Notes: generated from the letters alone by a model not told the origin. A stretch of DNA of 64,000 bases from Haematobia irritans (GCF_050003625.1 NC_134398.1:114428145-114492144), one strand, 5' to 3'. Numbered from the stretch's first letter, positions 11,923 through 24,112 are shown. Numbers and translations: made by a program.

Positions 11923-12502
11923 ATATAACAATGTTCGTATTTGAGGTGTGCACGCGAGTAATAGTTTACTCACACACACTCACGACTGAAAAATCGCATT
12001 ATAAAAGCGTCAATGAAGCTTCCAACACAGCTTACATGATAAGGTGCTTTATAATCTGTGTTTTTAAAAATTTTCTAAAGACGAAAAGATTCAATAGGCA
12101 TTGCCCATTCGCTTCTCAAATCAAGCCTATTATAATGTCTATTGTAAGCCCAACAGCGGAACGACTACTAATGACATTTCAACTTTCACGAGAAGGCTAG
12201 TTTTTTATTCAAATTATTTCATTTAAAAACGAATGACATTTATTATTTCTGGCGGAAATTTTTGAAATTACAGTTTACATTGGATGAAGTTGAAATTAAA
12301 TGTTTTCTTAAGTCTTAAGCAATAAGAGGCATCGTTTTCTATGAAAGTATCACTACAGGGCAAATGTCACAGAAAAAAGTGAACCCACCAGGAATTGTTC
12401 GTTAATTTTAGAAAATGTAGATTATTTATATTGAATATTATATATTTTTTTCGACAAATTCAAGAAAATTTATTTGACATAATTAATCACATGCTAAAAA
12501 CA

Positions 12503-13801
12503 AGTAAGGAAAGTCTAAAGTCGGGCGGGGCCGACTATATTATACCCTGCACCACTTTGTAGATCTAAATTTTCGATACCATATCACATCCGTCAAATGT
12601 GTTGGGGGATATATGTAAAGGTTTGTCCCAAATACATACATTTAAATATCACTCGATCTGGACAGAATTTGATAGACTTCTATAAAATCTATAGACTCAA
12701 AATTTAAGTTGGCTAATGCACTAGAGTGGAACACAATATTAGTAAAAACCAGTAAGGAAAGTCTAAAGTCGGGCGGGGCCGACTATATTATACCCTGCAC
12801 CACTTTGTAGATCTCAATTTTCGATACCATATCACATCCGTCAAATGTGTTGGGGGCTATATATAAAGGTTTGTCCCAAATACATACATTTAAATATCAC
12901 TCGATCTGGAAGAATTTGATAGACTTCTACAAAATCTATAGACTCAAAATTTAAGTCGGCTAATGCACTAGGATGGAACACAATGTTAGTAAAAAAAATA
13001 TGGGAAACGTTTAAATCTGAAGCAATTTTAAGGAAACTTCGAAAAAGTTTATTTATGATTTATCGCTCGATATATATGTATTAGAAGTGTAGGAAAATTA
13101 GAGTCATTTTTACAACTTTTCGACTAAGCAGTGGCGATTTTACAAGGAAAATGTTGGTATTTTGACCATTTTTGACGAAATCAGAAAAACATATATATGG
13201 GAGCTATATCTAAATCTGAACCGATTTCAACCAAATTTGGCACGCATAGCTACAATGCTAATTCTACTCCCTGTGCAAAATTTCAACTAAATCGGAGTTA
13301 AAAATTGGCCTCTGTGGGCAAATGAGTCTAAATCGGGCGAAAGCTATATATGGGAGCTATATCTAAATCTGAACCGATTTTGCTGATATTTTGCAAGTTT
13401 TTCGAGACTCATAAAATATTCGGATGTACGGAATTTGAGGAAGATCGGTTGATATACACGCCAATTATGACCAGATCGGTGAAAAATATATATGGCGGTT
13501 ATATCTAAATCTGAACCGATTTTTTCCAAAATCAATAGGGATCGTCCTTGAGCCGAAACAGGACCCTATACCAAATTTTAGGACAATCGGACTAAAACTG
13601 CGAGCTGTACTTTGCACACAAAAATACATCAACAGACAGACAGACAGACGGACAGACGGACATCGCTAAATCGACTCAGAATTTAATTCTAAGCCGATCC
13701 GTATACTAAAAGGTTGGTCTATGATCACTCCTTCTTGGCGTTACATACAAATGCACAAACTTATTATACCCTGTACCACAGTAGTGGTGAAGGGTATAAA
13801 A
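12503..13801 (+). repeat. GGGTATAA-class repeat, type A copy 1 (head duplicated)
   Basis: The head AGTCGGGCGGGGCCGACTAT (a GC hairpin) plus CCCTGCACCACTTTG occurs twice in tandem (12503-12750 and 12751-12997, period 248 bp). The body repeats TATATATGGGAGCTATATCT and AAATCTGAACCGATTT. The tail has ACAGACAGACAGACGGACAG, ATCGACTCAGAATTTAATTC, and a terminus TTATACCCTGTACCACAGTA...GGGTATAA. No coding content. The head and the terminus share an ATACCCTG(C/T)ACCAC motif. Confidence 0.8.
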
Positions 13802-14829
<1,028 letters not shown>

Positions 14830-15189
14830 TTAAATTTCGAGTATGTATATTAATATATAATATTTAATAAAGTTTAAAGCAATTTTTTTTTAAATTTGAT
14901 TTTTTGACTTTGTTCTCATTACATCGCTGTTGCTAGTAACTGGTCAACAACATTTAACAATGCCGCTATTAGACGTTAGAAAGCCCCTGATTGTGCAATG
15001 CAGAGAATCATGAGTAGTGAATATTTTTCGGTTTCTAAAAACTGGAGTGTTGGAAGTACAATGTTTCTTTGGTAGAGCTATGTTGTCGTTTCTAATAACA
15101 GACCTGTTAACACAGCTCTCATGGAATGCGGAGGATAATGTGTTTATGTGTGTTACATTTAAATTAGCCTTTAGCTCTGTGCAAAGCAC

Positions 15190-15261
15190 TGCCGACCGTA
15201 GCCGAGTGGGTAGAGTGTGCGCTTATGAAGTCAATGGTCGTGAGTTCGACACCGCTTTCAG
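15190..15261 (+). repeat. tRNA-like segment (SINE-type head)
   Basis: It contains an A-box-like TAGCCGAGTGGGTAGAGTG followed about 35 bp later by a B-box-like GAGTTCGACACC, the spacing of a Pol III tRNA-type promoter. No clean cloverleaf acceptor stem is apparent. It is read as a tRNA-derived SINE or transposon module and not as a working tRNA gene. 14830-15189 and 15262-15616 show no gene. Confidence 0.5.
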
Positions 15262-15616
15262 AAGAAATTTTATAAAAGTAAAATTAAATAGTAATAACAA
15301 TAAATTCTATGTCAACATACATTAAGCAATTGAGGAAAACCATTAAAAACAATAAATCTATAAATAGCACAATTTTTTTTTTATTTTTTTCCAAGACCTT
15401 ACAAGACAACTTATTTAGAAGGCCTTATTAAAGGTAATTTTTTCTCCTAACAAGATCATGCATTATATAAGGACTATATATTGAAGTGAGAGGACAAGGC
15501 CTTGGCCCCCAATGACACCCAATGTTATTTTGAAATAGAGTTTGCATTTGTGTGGCATCACTACTGGCTCCTAAATAAGGTACTTTATAACGACTGAAAC
15601 ACGACGCTTTTTCCTA

Positions 15617-16910
15617 CTGGGACGGTCAAAATTTGGTCAATATAAACTTGACGTATTTCTTTCAATTTTGCATTTAAAAAACCTGAACACCCCTCATTTT
15701 GAAGGTGTGTGTGTAGAATGTTGCTCCTATTTTGATTTTGGAATTCGCTCTTCAGTTGTCAAAATGCCGTCCAAGCAAGAAGAGCAGCGTATCAAAATTT
15801 TGCTCGCGCATCGCGAAAATCCGAGCTACTCGCACGCAAAGCTGGCAAAATCGCTAAAAGTTGTCAAATCAACCGTTACAAATGTAATTAAAGTGTTTGG
15901 GGAACGTTTGTCGACAGCCAGGAAGTCTGGATCGGGGGGAAATCGAAAACCGGAAGCCGCTGAGACGACAAAGAGAGTTGCTGGTAGTTTCAAGCGAAAT
16001 CCTAACCTCTCTCTCCGAGATGCCGCAAATAAGCTGGGTGTATCATCTACAACCGTGCATCGAGCCAAAAAACGAGCCAGACTATCGACTTACAAGAAGG
16101 TAGTGACTCCAAATCGCGATGATAAACAAAATACGACGGCCAAAGCGCGATCCCGGAGGCTGTACACGACGATGCTGACGAAGTTTGACTGCGTGGTAAT
16201 GGACGACGAAACCTACGTCAAAGCCGACTACAAGCAGCTTCCGGGACAGGAGTTTTATACGGCAAAAGGAAGGGGAAAGGTAGCAGATATTTTAAAGCAC
16301 ATAAAACTGTCAAAGTTCACAAAGAAATATCTGGTTTGGCAAGCCATCTGTACCTGTGGCTTGAAAAGCAGCATTTTCATAGCTTCCGGGACTGTCAACC
16401 AAGAAATTTTCGTGAAAGAGTGTTTGAATAAACGTCTGCTGCCTTTCCTGAAGAAACACGGTTGTTCCGTACTGTTTTGGCCGGATTTGGCATCTTGCCA
16501 TTACGGTAAAAAGGCCATGGAGTGGTACGCTGTCAACAACGTGCAGGTGGTTCCCAAGGACAAGAACCCTCCCAACACGCCAGAGCTCCGCCCAATTGAG
16601 AAATGCTGGGCTATTGTCAAGCGGAACCTAAAGAAGACCAAAAAGACTCTTAAGGACGAGCAGCAGTTCAAGGCAAATTGGCTTTCTGCGGCGAAGAAGG
16701 TGGACAAGGTGGCTGTACAAAATCTGATGGCAGGTGTCAAGCGTGAGGCCCGGCAATTCGGATTTGGAAAAGCGAAAGCCTAACTGAATATTTTTCCTGA
16801 ATTTTATACTAATTGAACTTGAAAAAGAAATTTAATTTGATTTTTTAAATAAACGATTTCACCGATTTACACGCGTTTTCCCTTGACTAAATTTTGACCG
16901 TATCACCCTT
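15617..16910 (+). mobile_element. Tc1-like DD37E transposon
   Basis: The right terminus, read inward on the minus strand, is AAGGGTGATACGGTCAAAAT next to TA (16911-16912). The left terminus begins at about 15617 as CTGGGACGGTCAAAATTTGG and lacks four or five of the usual outer bases (compare AAGGGTGATATGGTCAAAAT at 51348). The inner repeat ACGGTCAAAATTT is present at both ends. The transposase gene inside is intact, so this copy could supply enzyme even if its own left end is impaired. It lies inside the 11941-17338 hAT-type element. Confidence 0.85.
15764..16783 (+). CDS. Tc1/mariner-superfamily transposase, DD37E type, intact ORF
   Basis: A 339-residue transposase that would bind the element's inverted repeats and cut and paste it at TA sites. 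I chose the ATG at 15764 (MPSKQEEQRIKIL) because the Tc1-family protein begins with this helix-turn-helix and the same start is kept in the two other copies; the frame stays open further upstream. Residues ~1-115 form two HTH units (HAKLAKSLKVVKSTV; LSLRDAANKLGVSSTTVHRA). The catalytic core has a first Asp in VVMDDETYV, a second Asp in FWPDLASCHYG and a Glu in ELRPIEKCW. There are 37 residues between the last two, hence DD37E. The length is normal for the superfamily and no stop or frameshift is seen. Damaged relatives lie at 51501-51815 and 51916-55707. It is the only clearly intact transposase in the window. Confidence 0.93.
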   Translation: MPSKQEEQRIKILLAHRENPSYSHAKLAKSLKVVKSTVTNVIKVFGERLSTARKSGSGGNRKPEAAETTKRVAGSFKRNPNLSLRDAANKLGVSSTTVHRAKKRARLSTYKKVVTPNRDDKQNTTAKARSRRLYTTMLTKFDCVVMDDETYVKADYKQLPGQEFYTAKGRGKVADILKHIKLSKFTKKYLVWQAICTCGLKSSIFIASGTVNQEIFVKECLNKRLLPFLKKHGCSVLFWPDLASCHYGKKAMEWYAVNNVQVVPKDKNPPNTPELRPIEKCWAIVKRNLKKTKKTLKDEQQFKANWLSAAKKVDKVAVQNLMAGVKREARQFGFGKAKA

Positions 16911-16912
16911 TA

Positions 16913-17338
16913 CTCACGCACGAAAAGAAAATTTGTACTCACGCACGAAAACGTCGTGACTCGCGAAAAATACCGTGACTCACGAAAAATATCGTGACTC
17001 ACGAATAATTTTATGATTAATTTACCTTAGCGAAGTGTCTGAAAACATTAAAATCGAGAGTGTTATTAAACTCTTAACATCCCAGGTGTCACTAAAATTG
17101 TTATTGAATTTAACTCTTGAGCGTTTTATGTTGGTGAGCAGGAATATTTTGGTGAGTGTAATTCGTTACTCACGCACACTCACGAAGATATTAGTTTCGT
17201 GACTCACGCTCACGCACGACATTTTGGTTTGTTAATCACGCTCACGCACACTCACGCTGTTATCATGAGCGTGACTCACGCACGAATCACGAAAATTTTT
17301 GTGAGTCACGTCAATTTCGTGTCACGTGCACACCTCTA
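16913..17338. repeat. hAT subterminal region rich in GTGACTCACG repeats
   Basis: More than a dozen variants of CGTGACTCACG, ACTCACGCAC and CTCACGAAAA occur in both orientations. Clustered subterminal motifs of this kind are where hAT transposases bind. The block ends at the TIR of the 11941-17338 element. Confidence 0.7.
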
Positions 17339-17639
17339 GTTCGTATGCAGTGTCTTGCAATCTTAAACCAATCGACATCGTAACAACGCTCGGTAAAAAA
17401 AACGAGTGTGGCACTTAAGTGTGATTGCCAGGGCTGCCAATAAAATTTCTAGAAAAAGTCGTCAAAAAATCTGCAATGTGAATTATATTAAAACCAAACT
17501 AATTTTTTGGTTAAAAACAAAAGTATTTATTTCATATAAAGAAAAGAAAATTAACATACATAACTATGCAATTCAACAACAAAAGCATAACGACTACAGA
17601 TATAAAATATTGACAAAGTTTGCTATAGAAATAAAATTT

Positions 17640-18120
17640 TGACAACATTTTCTATAGAAATAAAATTTTGTTGTCGTTTTTTTATTTCAGCTTAAAACCA
17701 TACATTGACTAAACTACAAGAGTAGCTTAACCAACAGAGGAAAAGAATGTTTGTCAAATTTATTTGGGCAAAGCCCTATAGACTGCAAGATGGTTGGATG
17801 GACGCACGTTTCGGAATTACCACATTCCTCATCAGCATCCTCTACTTGCAGCAAAACTATCAACCAATTATCAGAATAAATTCAGGCAGTTTATTAAACC
17901 CAACAAAAACCACACTTGAACCCTCCGAAAAAAGGTTTTACATTGATAGCCGGCTTATGCCAAATGAATTCGAAACAAACATATCTCTTTTCCTATGCCA
18001 CTGTCAAATCATCGATTTGAATTCACATGGCTGGGTTTATTTTGAGCGTGCCTCCTCTTCTTTTTCCATTTGTTTTGTTTTGTTATTGTTGGTTTTGTTC
18101 TTTAAGCATTGTTGTCGTTT
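17640..18120 (+). repeat. Dispersed repeat H, copy 1
   Basis: Contains CAGCTTAAAACCATACATTG, GTAGCTTAACCAACAGAGG and GGTTGGATGGACGCACGTTT, and ends GTTCTTTAAGCATTGTTGTC. The 15-bp sequence TTGTTGTCGTTTTTT is present at both ends. The copy at 40475-40795 (reverse) has the same parts in a circularly permuted order. A frame at 17747-18154 has no recognisable domain. The repeat is embedded in 29-bp minisatellite sequence. Confidence 0.65.
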
Positions 18121-18250
18121 TTTGACAAAATTTTCTATAGAAATAAAATTTTGACAAAATTTTCTATAGAAATAACATTTTAACAAAATCTTCTACAGAA
18201 ATAAAATGTTGACGAAATTTTCTATAGAAATTAAATTTTGCAAAAATTTT
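18120..18250 (+). repeat. 29-bp minisatellite G, short array
   Basis: Four to five units around AAAATTTTCTATAGAAAT (unit ~29 bp). Other arrays lie at 40425-40475, 40795-41010, 41985-42250 and 50508-51250. Confidence 0.8.
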
Positions 18251-18257
18251 CATATGT

Positions 18258-18927
18258 CTCGATCTCGGCATTTTTTTCGATTCTAAATTATCATTTAATG
18301 CTCATATTGATTACATAATTCCAAAAGCCTATGCCCTTTTAGCTTTGTTCAGACGACATAGTACAGAGTTTCAAGATCCTTATGTTCGCAAGACTTTGTA
18401 CACTGCGCTTGTAAGGACAAAGTTAGAATATGCACAAATTGTTTGGAGCCCGTCGTGTAGTACGCATATCAATCGTATTGAACGTCTTCAGAAAAAATTT
18501 GTGAAGTTTTGCTTAAGTTCACTCAATTACTGAGTCAATTCCACTCTATGAGCATCGATGTAAATTGATACATTTGCATACTTTAAAAGATCGAAGACTT
18601 CTGCAATGCATTCTATTCTTATATAAAGTTATATGTGGCACTTTAGATTGTCCTTATATTCTTAGTAAAATAGGATTTCATGTACCATCCCGAAGATTAA
18701 GAAATTTTGAAGTTTTTCATGTTCCTTGTCATAGAACTAGCTACGCTATGAATGAGCCCATCACCAGATTTCTTACAGAATGTAATAGAATAAGTTTGCT
18801 ATACGACGTAGACTTTTCTTTGAGTATTAATCAATTTAAGAACTTGTTAAACACAATTTATTATTAAGCATTAGCCTGTAAGGAATATTTTTCCTAGACG
18901 AAATAAATAAATAAATAAATAATCGTC
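18258..18927 (+). pseudogene. Jockey-type LINE fragment (RT thumb and C-terminus), 5'-truncated
   Basis: Translation from about 18258 reads DLGIFFDSKLSFNAHIDYI, then ALVRTKLEYAQIVWSP and HINRIERLQKKFVKF. These are the thumb and post-RT region of Jockey-clade ORF2. A stop and frame change near 18530 lead to the terminal domain (LKDRRLLQCILFLYKV, YILSKIGFHVPSRRLRNFE, 18565-18867). The element ends in (AAAT)n at 18898-18922, the expected short 3' tail. The RT catalytic part and endonuclease are absent, as in a typical 5'-truncated insertion. Not functional. Confidence 0.85.
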
Positions 18928-19102
18928 ACTTCCATTTCAAAAATCGTCAAAAAATCTGCAATGTGAATTATATTAAAACCAAACAAATTTTTTGGTTAAA
19001 AACAAACGTATTTATTTCATATAAAGAAAAGAAAATTAACATACATAACTATGCAATTCAACAACAAAAGCATAAGGACTTCAGGTTTGTATAAAAATAA
19101 CA

Positions 19103-20190
19103 TAAACAAGTATATACAGCACTAAGTTCGGCGGTGCCGAATCTTAAATACCCACCACCATGAACCAAATATTAGGGTTTCCTTTGAAATTTCAGGAGGG
19201 CTTGAGGACACTTCCCGAAGATAAATTTAAATATTTCACCTATGAGGACTATATCAGATTCTGGATTTTTAAGAACCATTTTTGTTTGAGTTTTAGAGGA
19301 ATCATTAACATCTCTTGTAAGTGTGCAAGAAAATTATAAAATAACGTCTTGATTTGAAATCTTAAATCTGTAGAAGTAATTTTCACGATCAGTGCGCCTT
19401 CTACACCCTCAAGAAGTGAAGTCGGTCTATATGGAGGCATTACCAAATGGACCGATAAAAACTTAATCCGATACACGTTTTTGTGAGCCTAAAATACCAG
19501 AATATTTACAATTTCAGGCAAATCAGATAGAAACTACGGTTTCTATAAACTCAAGGAGTTAAATCGGGAGATCGTTCTAATGGGGGCTATACTAAAATAT
19601 GGACCGATACTCACCGTTTTCGGCACACCTCTTTATGACCCGAAAATACCTCTAGATTTCCAATTTCAGGCAAATAGGATAAAAACTTCGGATTCTAGAA
19701 GCCCAAGAAGTAAAATCGGGAAATCGGTCTATATGGGGGCTATACCAAAATATGGACCGATACTCACCATTTTCGGCACACCTCTTTATGGTCCTAAAAT
19801 ACCTCTATATTTCCAATTTCAGACAAATTGGATAAAAACTGCGGTTTCTATAAGCCCAAGACCCCAAATCGGGAAGTCGTTTTATATGGGGATCATACCA
19901 AAACATGGGCCGATACTCACAATTTTTGGCACACGTATTTGTGGTCCTACAATACCTCTAGATTTCCAATTTCAGGTAAATTGAATAAAAACTGCGGTTT
20001 CTATAAGCCCAAGGTAAAATCGGGAGGTCGGTTTATATGGGGACTATATAAAAACCTGGACCTATATAGCCCATCTTCGAACTTGACCTGCCTGCAGACA
20101 AAAGACGAGTTTGTGCAAAATTTCAGCACGATTGCTTCATTATTGAAGACTGTAGCGTGATTACAACAGACAGACAGTCAGACAGACGGA
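19103..20190 (+). repeat. GGGTATAA-class repeat, type C copy 1
   Basis: The head AAGTTCGGCGGTGCCGAATC plus ACCCACCACCATG corresponds to the hairpin head of types A and B. Body modules (~180 bp) repeat GGGGGCTATA(C/T)(C/T)AAAATATGGACC, TATTTCCAATTTCAG and AAAACT(G/T)CGGTTTCTATAAG. The tail CAGACAGACAGTCAGACAGACGG runs straight into repeat I at 20195. Frames at 19580-20160 are module translations. Confidence 0.7.
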
Positions 20191-20194
20191 CAGA

Positions 20195-20490
20195 CATACG
20201 TACTCGCTTTCAGATTTACACGGCCTGTCATTGGGGAGGAGGTCTTCTCTTACGCTTCTCATAGTAGGGCGGAAAAATATACTGCAAAAAGAGCACTGTT
20301 ATAATGTATTATTTGATAGGCATGAAAATTCCCCTGCAAATGCAGGCATTTAATAAGACATATACAAGTGTCATTTTGGAATGTGCTCAGACAAAAGAAA
20401 GTAAAAACAAACTTCCTTATTTTTTACATTTCATATAATTTGTCTTATGTATCTTACTTTAATTAAACATTATATTTTGTTTTTTTTTTT
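20195..20490 (+). repeat. Dispersed repeat I, copy 2
   Basis: Nearly identical to 7160-7460. The junction with the preceding type C repeat is ACATACGTACTCGC, also the first shared sequence in copy 1, so the breakpoint is sharp. Confidence 0.75.
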
Positions 20491-20507
20491 TTTACTTACT
20501 TGATTTT

Positions 20508-20580
20508 CACCGCCGCCGGTTTCGAACCTGGGTCTCATTCTTGTTAGTCCTGTGTTCTACTCACTCATCCATCGCCTGTT
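20508..20580 (-). repeat. tRNA-like segment (SINE-type head)
   Basis: On the minus strand an A-box-like TGGATGAGTGAGTAGAACA is followed by the B box GGTTCGAAACC. An A-rich tail with little other sequence follows (20465-20507). It lies just outside the left end of D3. I read it as a short tRNA-derived SINE, not a cellular tRNA. Confidence 0.5.
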
Positions 20581-20587
20581 ATAATAT

Positions 20588-21617
20588 CCCAGCAAAAAAA
20601 AAAAATTGGAAGTTCTTCCACAAACATTTCTTTTAAAGCCCATCCCAGAATCCTCCATCGAGTTTTTTCAACTTCCGATGCAGTCCTTTTGGACAAGTCC
20701 ACAAACATTTCTTCTAAAGTGCATCTTGGGATCCCCCAATGATTTTTTTCTATTTCCGATGCAGTCCTTGTGGACAAGTATTACAAAAAACGCAATCAGG
20801 CTGTTTTGAGTGCAAATTTTGGACAATTAAATTTTGCAAAAAAAAAATTAAAAAAATAATAATAAAAAAAAAATAAATTTCATCCCCGCTGGCATTTGAA
20901 CCTGTGCCGTTTGACTTTTTTGATTCCATGGAAGTTCTTTTGAGAAGGTTTTGCAAATTACGAGAATTTTTATTTTTTTGTTGATTTTTAATAGAAAAAA
21001 AATATATTTATACGAAAATAACATATATGCCGAAAATATAAAATAAAAACGATGCATAACGTAAAAAAATAATTTTGATAAAAAATTGCCGCTGGTGAGA
21101 TTTGAACCTGCGTTTCTTATTTTTGCGTTCATACTAATAAAGAACTTCTCGAGAAGCAATTAGAATGTTTTTCCTTGGTGTCGTATTACGATCAAATCAC
21201 AAACATTTGAATTGACCTTTCGACGCTTTACATTCAATGGTGTTTGTGGCTGAGTGTGCTAAGGCGTTCTGTTATGGTGCCAGCAAACCCAGATTCAACC
21301 CCTGGTCGGAGCGAAAAAGTTTTTCAAATTGTAAAAAATAGATAATAATAGAAAATAATAGTGTAATAAAAACATATGGATGAAAAAAAGTGAAATTGGT
21401 TGAAAACAAATTTTGTTTTTTCGCTTTTTAAATTTCTTCATTCAAATTAACTTCCAGGGCACAACATCTAAAGCAATGCAAAGGATCCAAAAAGGGAGTA
21501 CTTCCGTGTTATGGCGAGCCCGTGCAAAAATCATTGGATATGATCCAAGTTTGCACTACGTCCGGATCACAGATTGGGGAGCCAATCTACTTTTTTGGAA
21601 GCTCTTTTTTTGCTGGG
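20588..21617. mobile_element. D3: CCCAGC-ended element with internal tRNA-like sequences
   Basis: Left end CCCAGCAAAAAAAAAAAATT, right end CTTTTTTTGCTGGG, flanked by AT on both sides (20586-20587 and 21618-21619). The inner left part shares TTGGAAGTTCTTCC with D2. A tRNA-like segment lies on the plus strand (21241-21315), and B-box-like GGTTCAAAT motifs lie on the minus strand near 20895 and 21105. No transposase is visible; short frames show no domain. Confidence 0.7.
21241..21315 (+). repeat. tRNA-like segment inside D3
   Basis: TGGCTGAGTGTGCTAAGGCG resembles the A box and D arm of Ser/Leu-type tRNAs. CCAGATTCAACCCCTGG is a B box that also forms a T-arm-like stem. The B-box core has drifted (TTCAA for TTCGA). 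It is probably a captured or SINE-derived module. Confidence 0.5.
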
Positions 21618-21678
21618 ATGTTGATGCTAACATAAAACCTTCACATAAGCTATCGTCTATTTATAGAACAAACAACAG

Positions 21679-21885
21679 CACACTCGCATTCTTCTAGTAG
21701 TCATGATATTATGCCTGCTCTGAGAAAGCAAGTTTACATGTGCTGAGATTTTACTAAGAGTAATTTGAAGAGACAAAGACAACATCACACTTGCATTCTA
21801 CGATTAGTCATGATATAATAACTACTCTCAGCATGCAAGTCTACAAATGCTGGACTCTTACTTGAAGTATTTTTAAGAACTTAAC
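21679..21885 (+). repeat. Direct repeat of ~95 bp, period 107 bp
   Basis: Unit 1 begins CACACTCGCATTCT and unit 2 (21786) CACACTTGCATTCT. Both contain TAGTCATGATAT and AGCA(A/T)GCAAGT-like sequence. Diverged tandem duplication with no coding content. Confidence 0.65.
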
Positions 21886-21952
21886 ATTTGTCATGGGGCT
21901 TGTTTCTATTCAAATTATGAATTATTGTCCTATTGAGCGGATCTACATTTTA

Positions 21953-22492
21953 CACAGAGAAAATACTTGCCCGGTTCCAAAAATGTTATCTTTAGACTAA
22001 TGATTTTGGTATTCATTCCGACGCTGAGAAGCGGGGAATTCAAGTAAGGATACGTTCAAAACATGATTCTCTTTTAAATTTGAATTTTGCGTACTTGACA
22101 CTAAAAAGTTCTTTAGAAATATGCTAACGGCAACTCTTCTTTCTAAGTCGAATTCAAGTAGAAATTATGCTATGTTTCAAGTAAAACCTGTCTTTAATAT
22201 AAAGCTTTGAAACACATATCGTGTATTTGAACATATTTTGCTTTGTAATCAAGATACAAAAAGTCAACAAAATTAGAGGCGATTTCATTAATTTTGAAGA
22301 ATTTTTCTGAATTATTAAAACCAGTTGTCCTTGGTCAAACAAAAGTTTCTTTAATGTAAAGATACCAATTTGAAAGTCGAATCACTTAATTATAACAAAC
22401 CGACTTCATTGACAAGTTTATCGACTTTTGGATATGGAAAAAAAACTTTATATCAGAGAAATCTTTGGTCTCACAACAATATTTTTGCAGTG
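21953..22492. mobile_element. M1: TA-flanked TIR element (540 bp)
   Basis: Starts CACAGAGAAAATACTTGCCC and ends ...ACAATATTTTTGCAGTG, flanked by TA at 21951-21952 and 22493-22494. Related copies are M2 (about 54055-54710) and the truncated M3 (53265-53553), which share CCCGGTTCCAAA or ATCACTTA and GACTTCATT. Frames inside have no domain. Non-autonomous. Confidence 0.75.
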
Positions 22493-22727
22493 TACCTCTT
22501 TTATACTGCATATGTTACCAACACTCAGATGGAGACAAGATAGACACATGGTTTATTTGGCAATATTCCTCAGGGCCGGGCCCAAATTATATTCGGCCAT
22601 GTCCGTCTGCCTGCGAAGACATTTTTGTAATCAAGTTCTAGGTCGGAGTTTTAGTCCAATTTGGTACAAATATGTATTTTCGGTCAGAGTGAGATCCTAT
22701 TGACCCTATGTAACCCTATGTAATGAT

Positions 22728-23445
22728 GAAGAGTGTATAATAAGTTTGTCATTCCGTTTGTAACACATCGAAATATCGATTTCCGACTATATAAAGTATA
22801 TATATTCTTGATCAGGGAAAAATTCTAAGACGATATAAGCATGTCTGTCTGTTGTAATCACGCCACAATGGCGCTATCGTCCTGAAATTTGGCACAGATC
22901 CGTCTTTTGTTTGCAGGCAGGTCAAGTTCGAAGATGGGCTATATCGGTCCAAGTTTTGATATAATCCCAATAGGTTAGGTTAGGTGGCAGCCCGATGTAT
23001 CAGGCTCACTTAGACTATTCAGTCCATTGTGATACCACATTGGTGAACTTCTCATATGAACAGACCTCCCGATTTGGGGTCTGGGCTTATAAAAACTGTA
23101 GTTTTTATCCAATTTGCCTGAAATTGAAAATCTAGAGGAATTTTAGGACCATAAAGAGGTGTGCCGAAAATGGTGAGTACCGATCGATGTTTTGATCTGG
23201 CCTCCATATAGACCGATCTCCCGATTTTACTTATTGGGCTTCTAGAATCCGTAGTTTTTACCCAATTTGCCTGAAATTGGAAATCTAGAGGTATTCTAGG
23301 ACCATACAGAAGTGTGCCGAATATATTGAGTATCGGTACAGTTTTTGATATAGCCCCTTATAAACTGGCCCTCCGATTTGGGGTCTAGATGCTAGAACTA
23401 CAATTAAATGTGCTGAATACTGTGTGTATCCTTCCATGTTTTGGT
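22728..23445 (-). repeat. GGGTATAA-class repeat, type B/C chimera
   Basis: Reverse orientation. 22735-22860 carries the type B tail (TTTGTCATTCCGTTTGTAAC and ACACATCGAAATAT). 22890-23445 carries the type C body (GGCAGGTCAAGTTCGAAGAT and CTGAAATTG(A/G)AAATCTAGAG). This shows that types B and C share one tail and are variants of a single class. A LINE tail at 22975-23054 interrupts it. Confidence 0.7.
22975..23054 (-). mobile_element. 5'-truncated LOA LINE tail (~80 bp)
   Basis: GGTTAGGTTAGGTGGCAGCC matches the 3' end of the LOA LINE at 1334-1375. It is followed by AGACTATTCAGTCCATTGTG, which is also present at 58312-58340. The fragment is a dead-on-arrival insertion in the type B/C repeat. 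Its exact target duplication could not be resolved. Confidence 0.7.
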
Positions 23446-24112
23446 ACGTAAAATCATATTCGAAGAGCAAAATAATATGATAGGAGCTATTTTTGCGGCG
23501 ACCATGTAACATTTTAACCTGCAACCATGTTGGCTCAGTGAACATGGTTCTAAGAAAAATGTAATTGTCCCCATCTAAAATGTTATTATGTTGATAAAAA
23601 GAAATTTGTTTGAATGAAAAGACAATGGTCACGATTTAAAATGTTATGGTATTCATTAAAAATGTTTTTCTCCTTGTTAAAAGAACATGGTCACAACCTA
23701 AAATGTTTCGATCTTTATGAAAAAACTTTTTTCATCGTTGAAAAAAGGATGCCACTTGAGAAAAGAAAACACAAAATTAACTTTATTTGTTTGTTTTTAT
23801 TTATTTATAAACTAATTCATTGTTTATTTGTATTTATAAAGCCGTTCAAGCAAACATCATATATTTTTACACACTCTATTTTATTTTAATTTCAACAATA
23901 AGTAATTATTCCATATTTACATCGTACCCATCAAATGTACAAACGCAGACATCATGTAACTGCAAATAAAAATAAATTATACCATATAGCAAAATGTAGA
24001 ACAAAAAAGCAGGTACATTTTTTCAATTACACTTTCCTTTTTTGTGTTCACATAAAACCACGTGCCACTTCTGAATATGTAAATAAATTAACACAAAACA
24101 CAGTAATTCCGT
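23446..24112. other. Insert with AACATG-type motifs; no gene
   Basis: AT-rich DNA separating two copies of type C sequence. It has recurring ACATGGT and AAAATGTT motifs in both orientations and short frames without domains. It is probably the outer part of the element that includes repeat L. Confidence 0.4.

Larger units (their letters stand above)
17460..19083 (+). repeat. Pair of ~130-bp direct repeats (17460-17588; 18945-19083)
   Basis: Both blocks share TCTGCAATGTGAATTATATT, TTTTTTGGTTAAAAACAAA and CATAACTATGCAATTCAACA. They bracket the H repeat, a short 29-bp array and the Jockey fragment. The bracketed 1.36 kb has no LTR-type features (no TG...CA ends and no polypurine tract seen), so I read them as copies of one dispersed repeat, not LTRs. 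Confidence 0.65.

Noticed and set aside
11931..12200. An 89-codon frame containing SPTAERLLMTF as hAT transposase
   Set aside because: Similarity is limited to a few residues, and the frame begins in the target duplication and TIR.
15340..15616. Another D-type element ending at the Tc1-like left end (CGACGCTTTTTCCTACTGGG)
   Set aside because: It resembles a D right end, but no matching left end or body similarity was found. The same bases can be read as a decayed Tc1 terminus.
15668..15763. Upstream start for the DD37E transposase at 15668
   Set aside because: The extra 32 residues lie in the 5' untranslated part, are not typical of the family, and the conserved protein begins at MPSKQ.
17460..19083. 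LTR retrotransposon bounded by the 130-bp direct repeats
   Set aside because: No TG...CA termini, primer-binding site, polypurine tract or gag/pol between them; the bracketed DNA is a Jockey fragment and other repeats.
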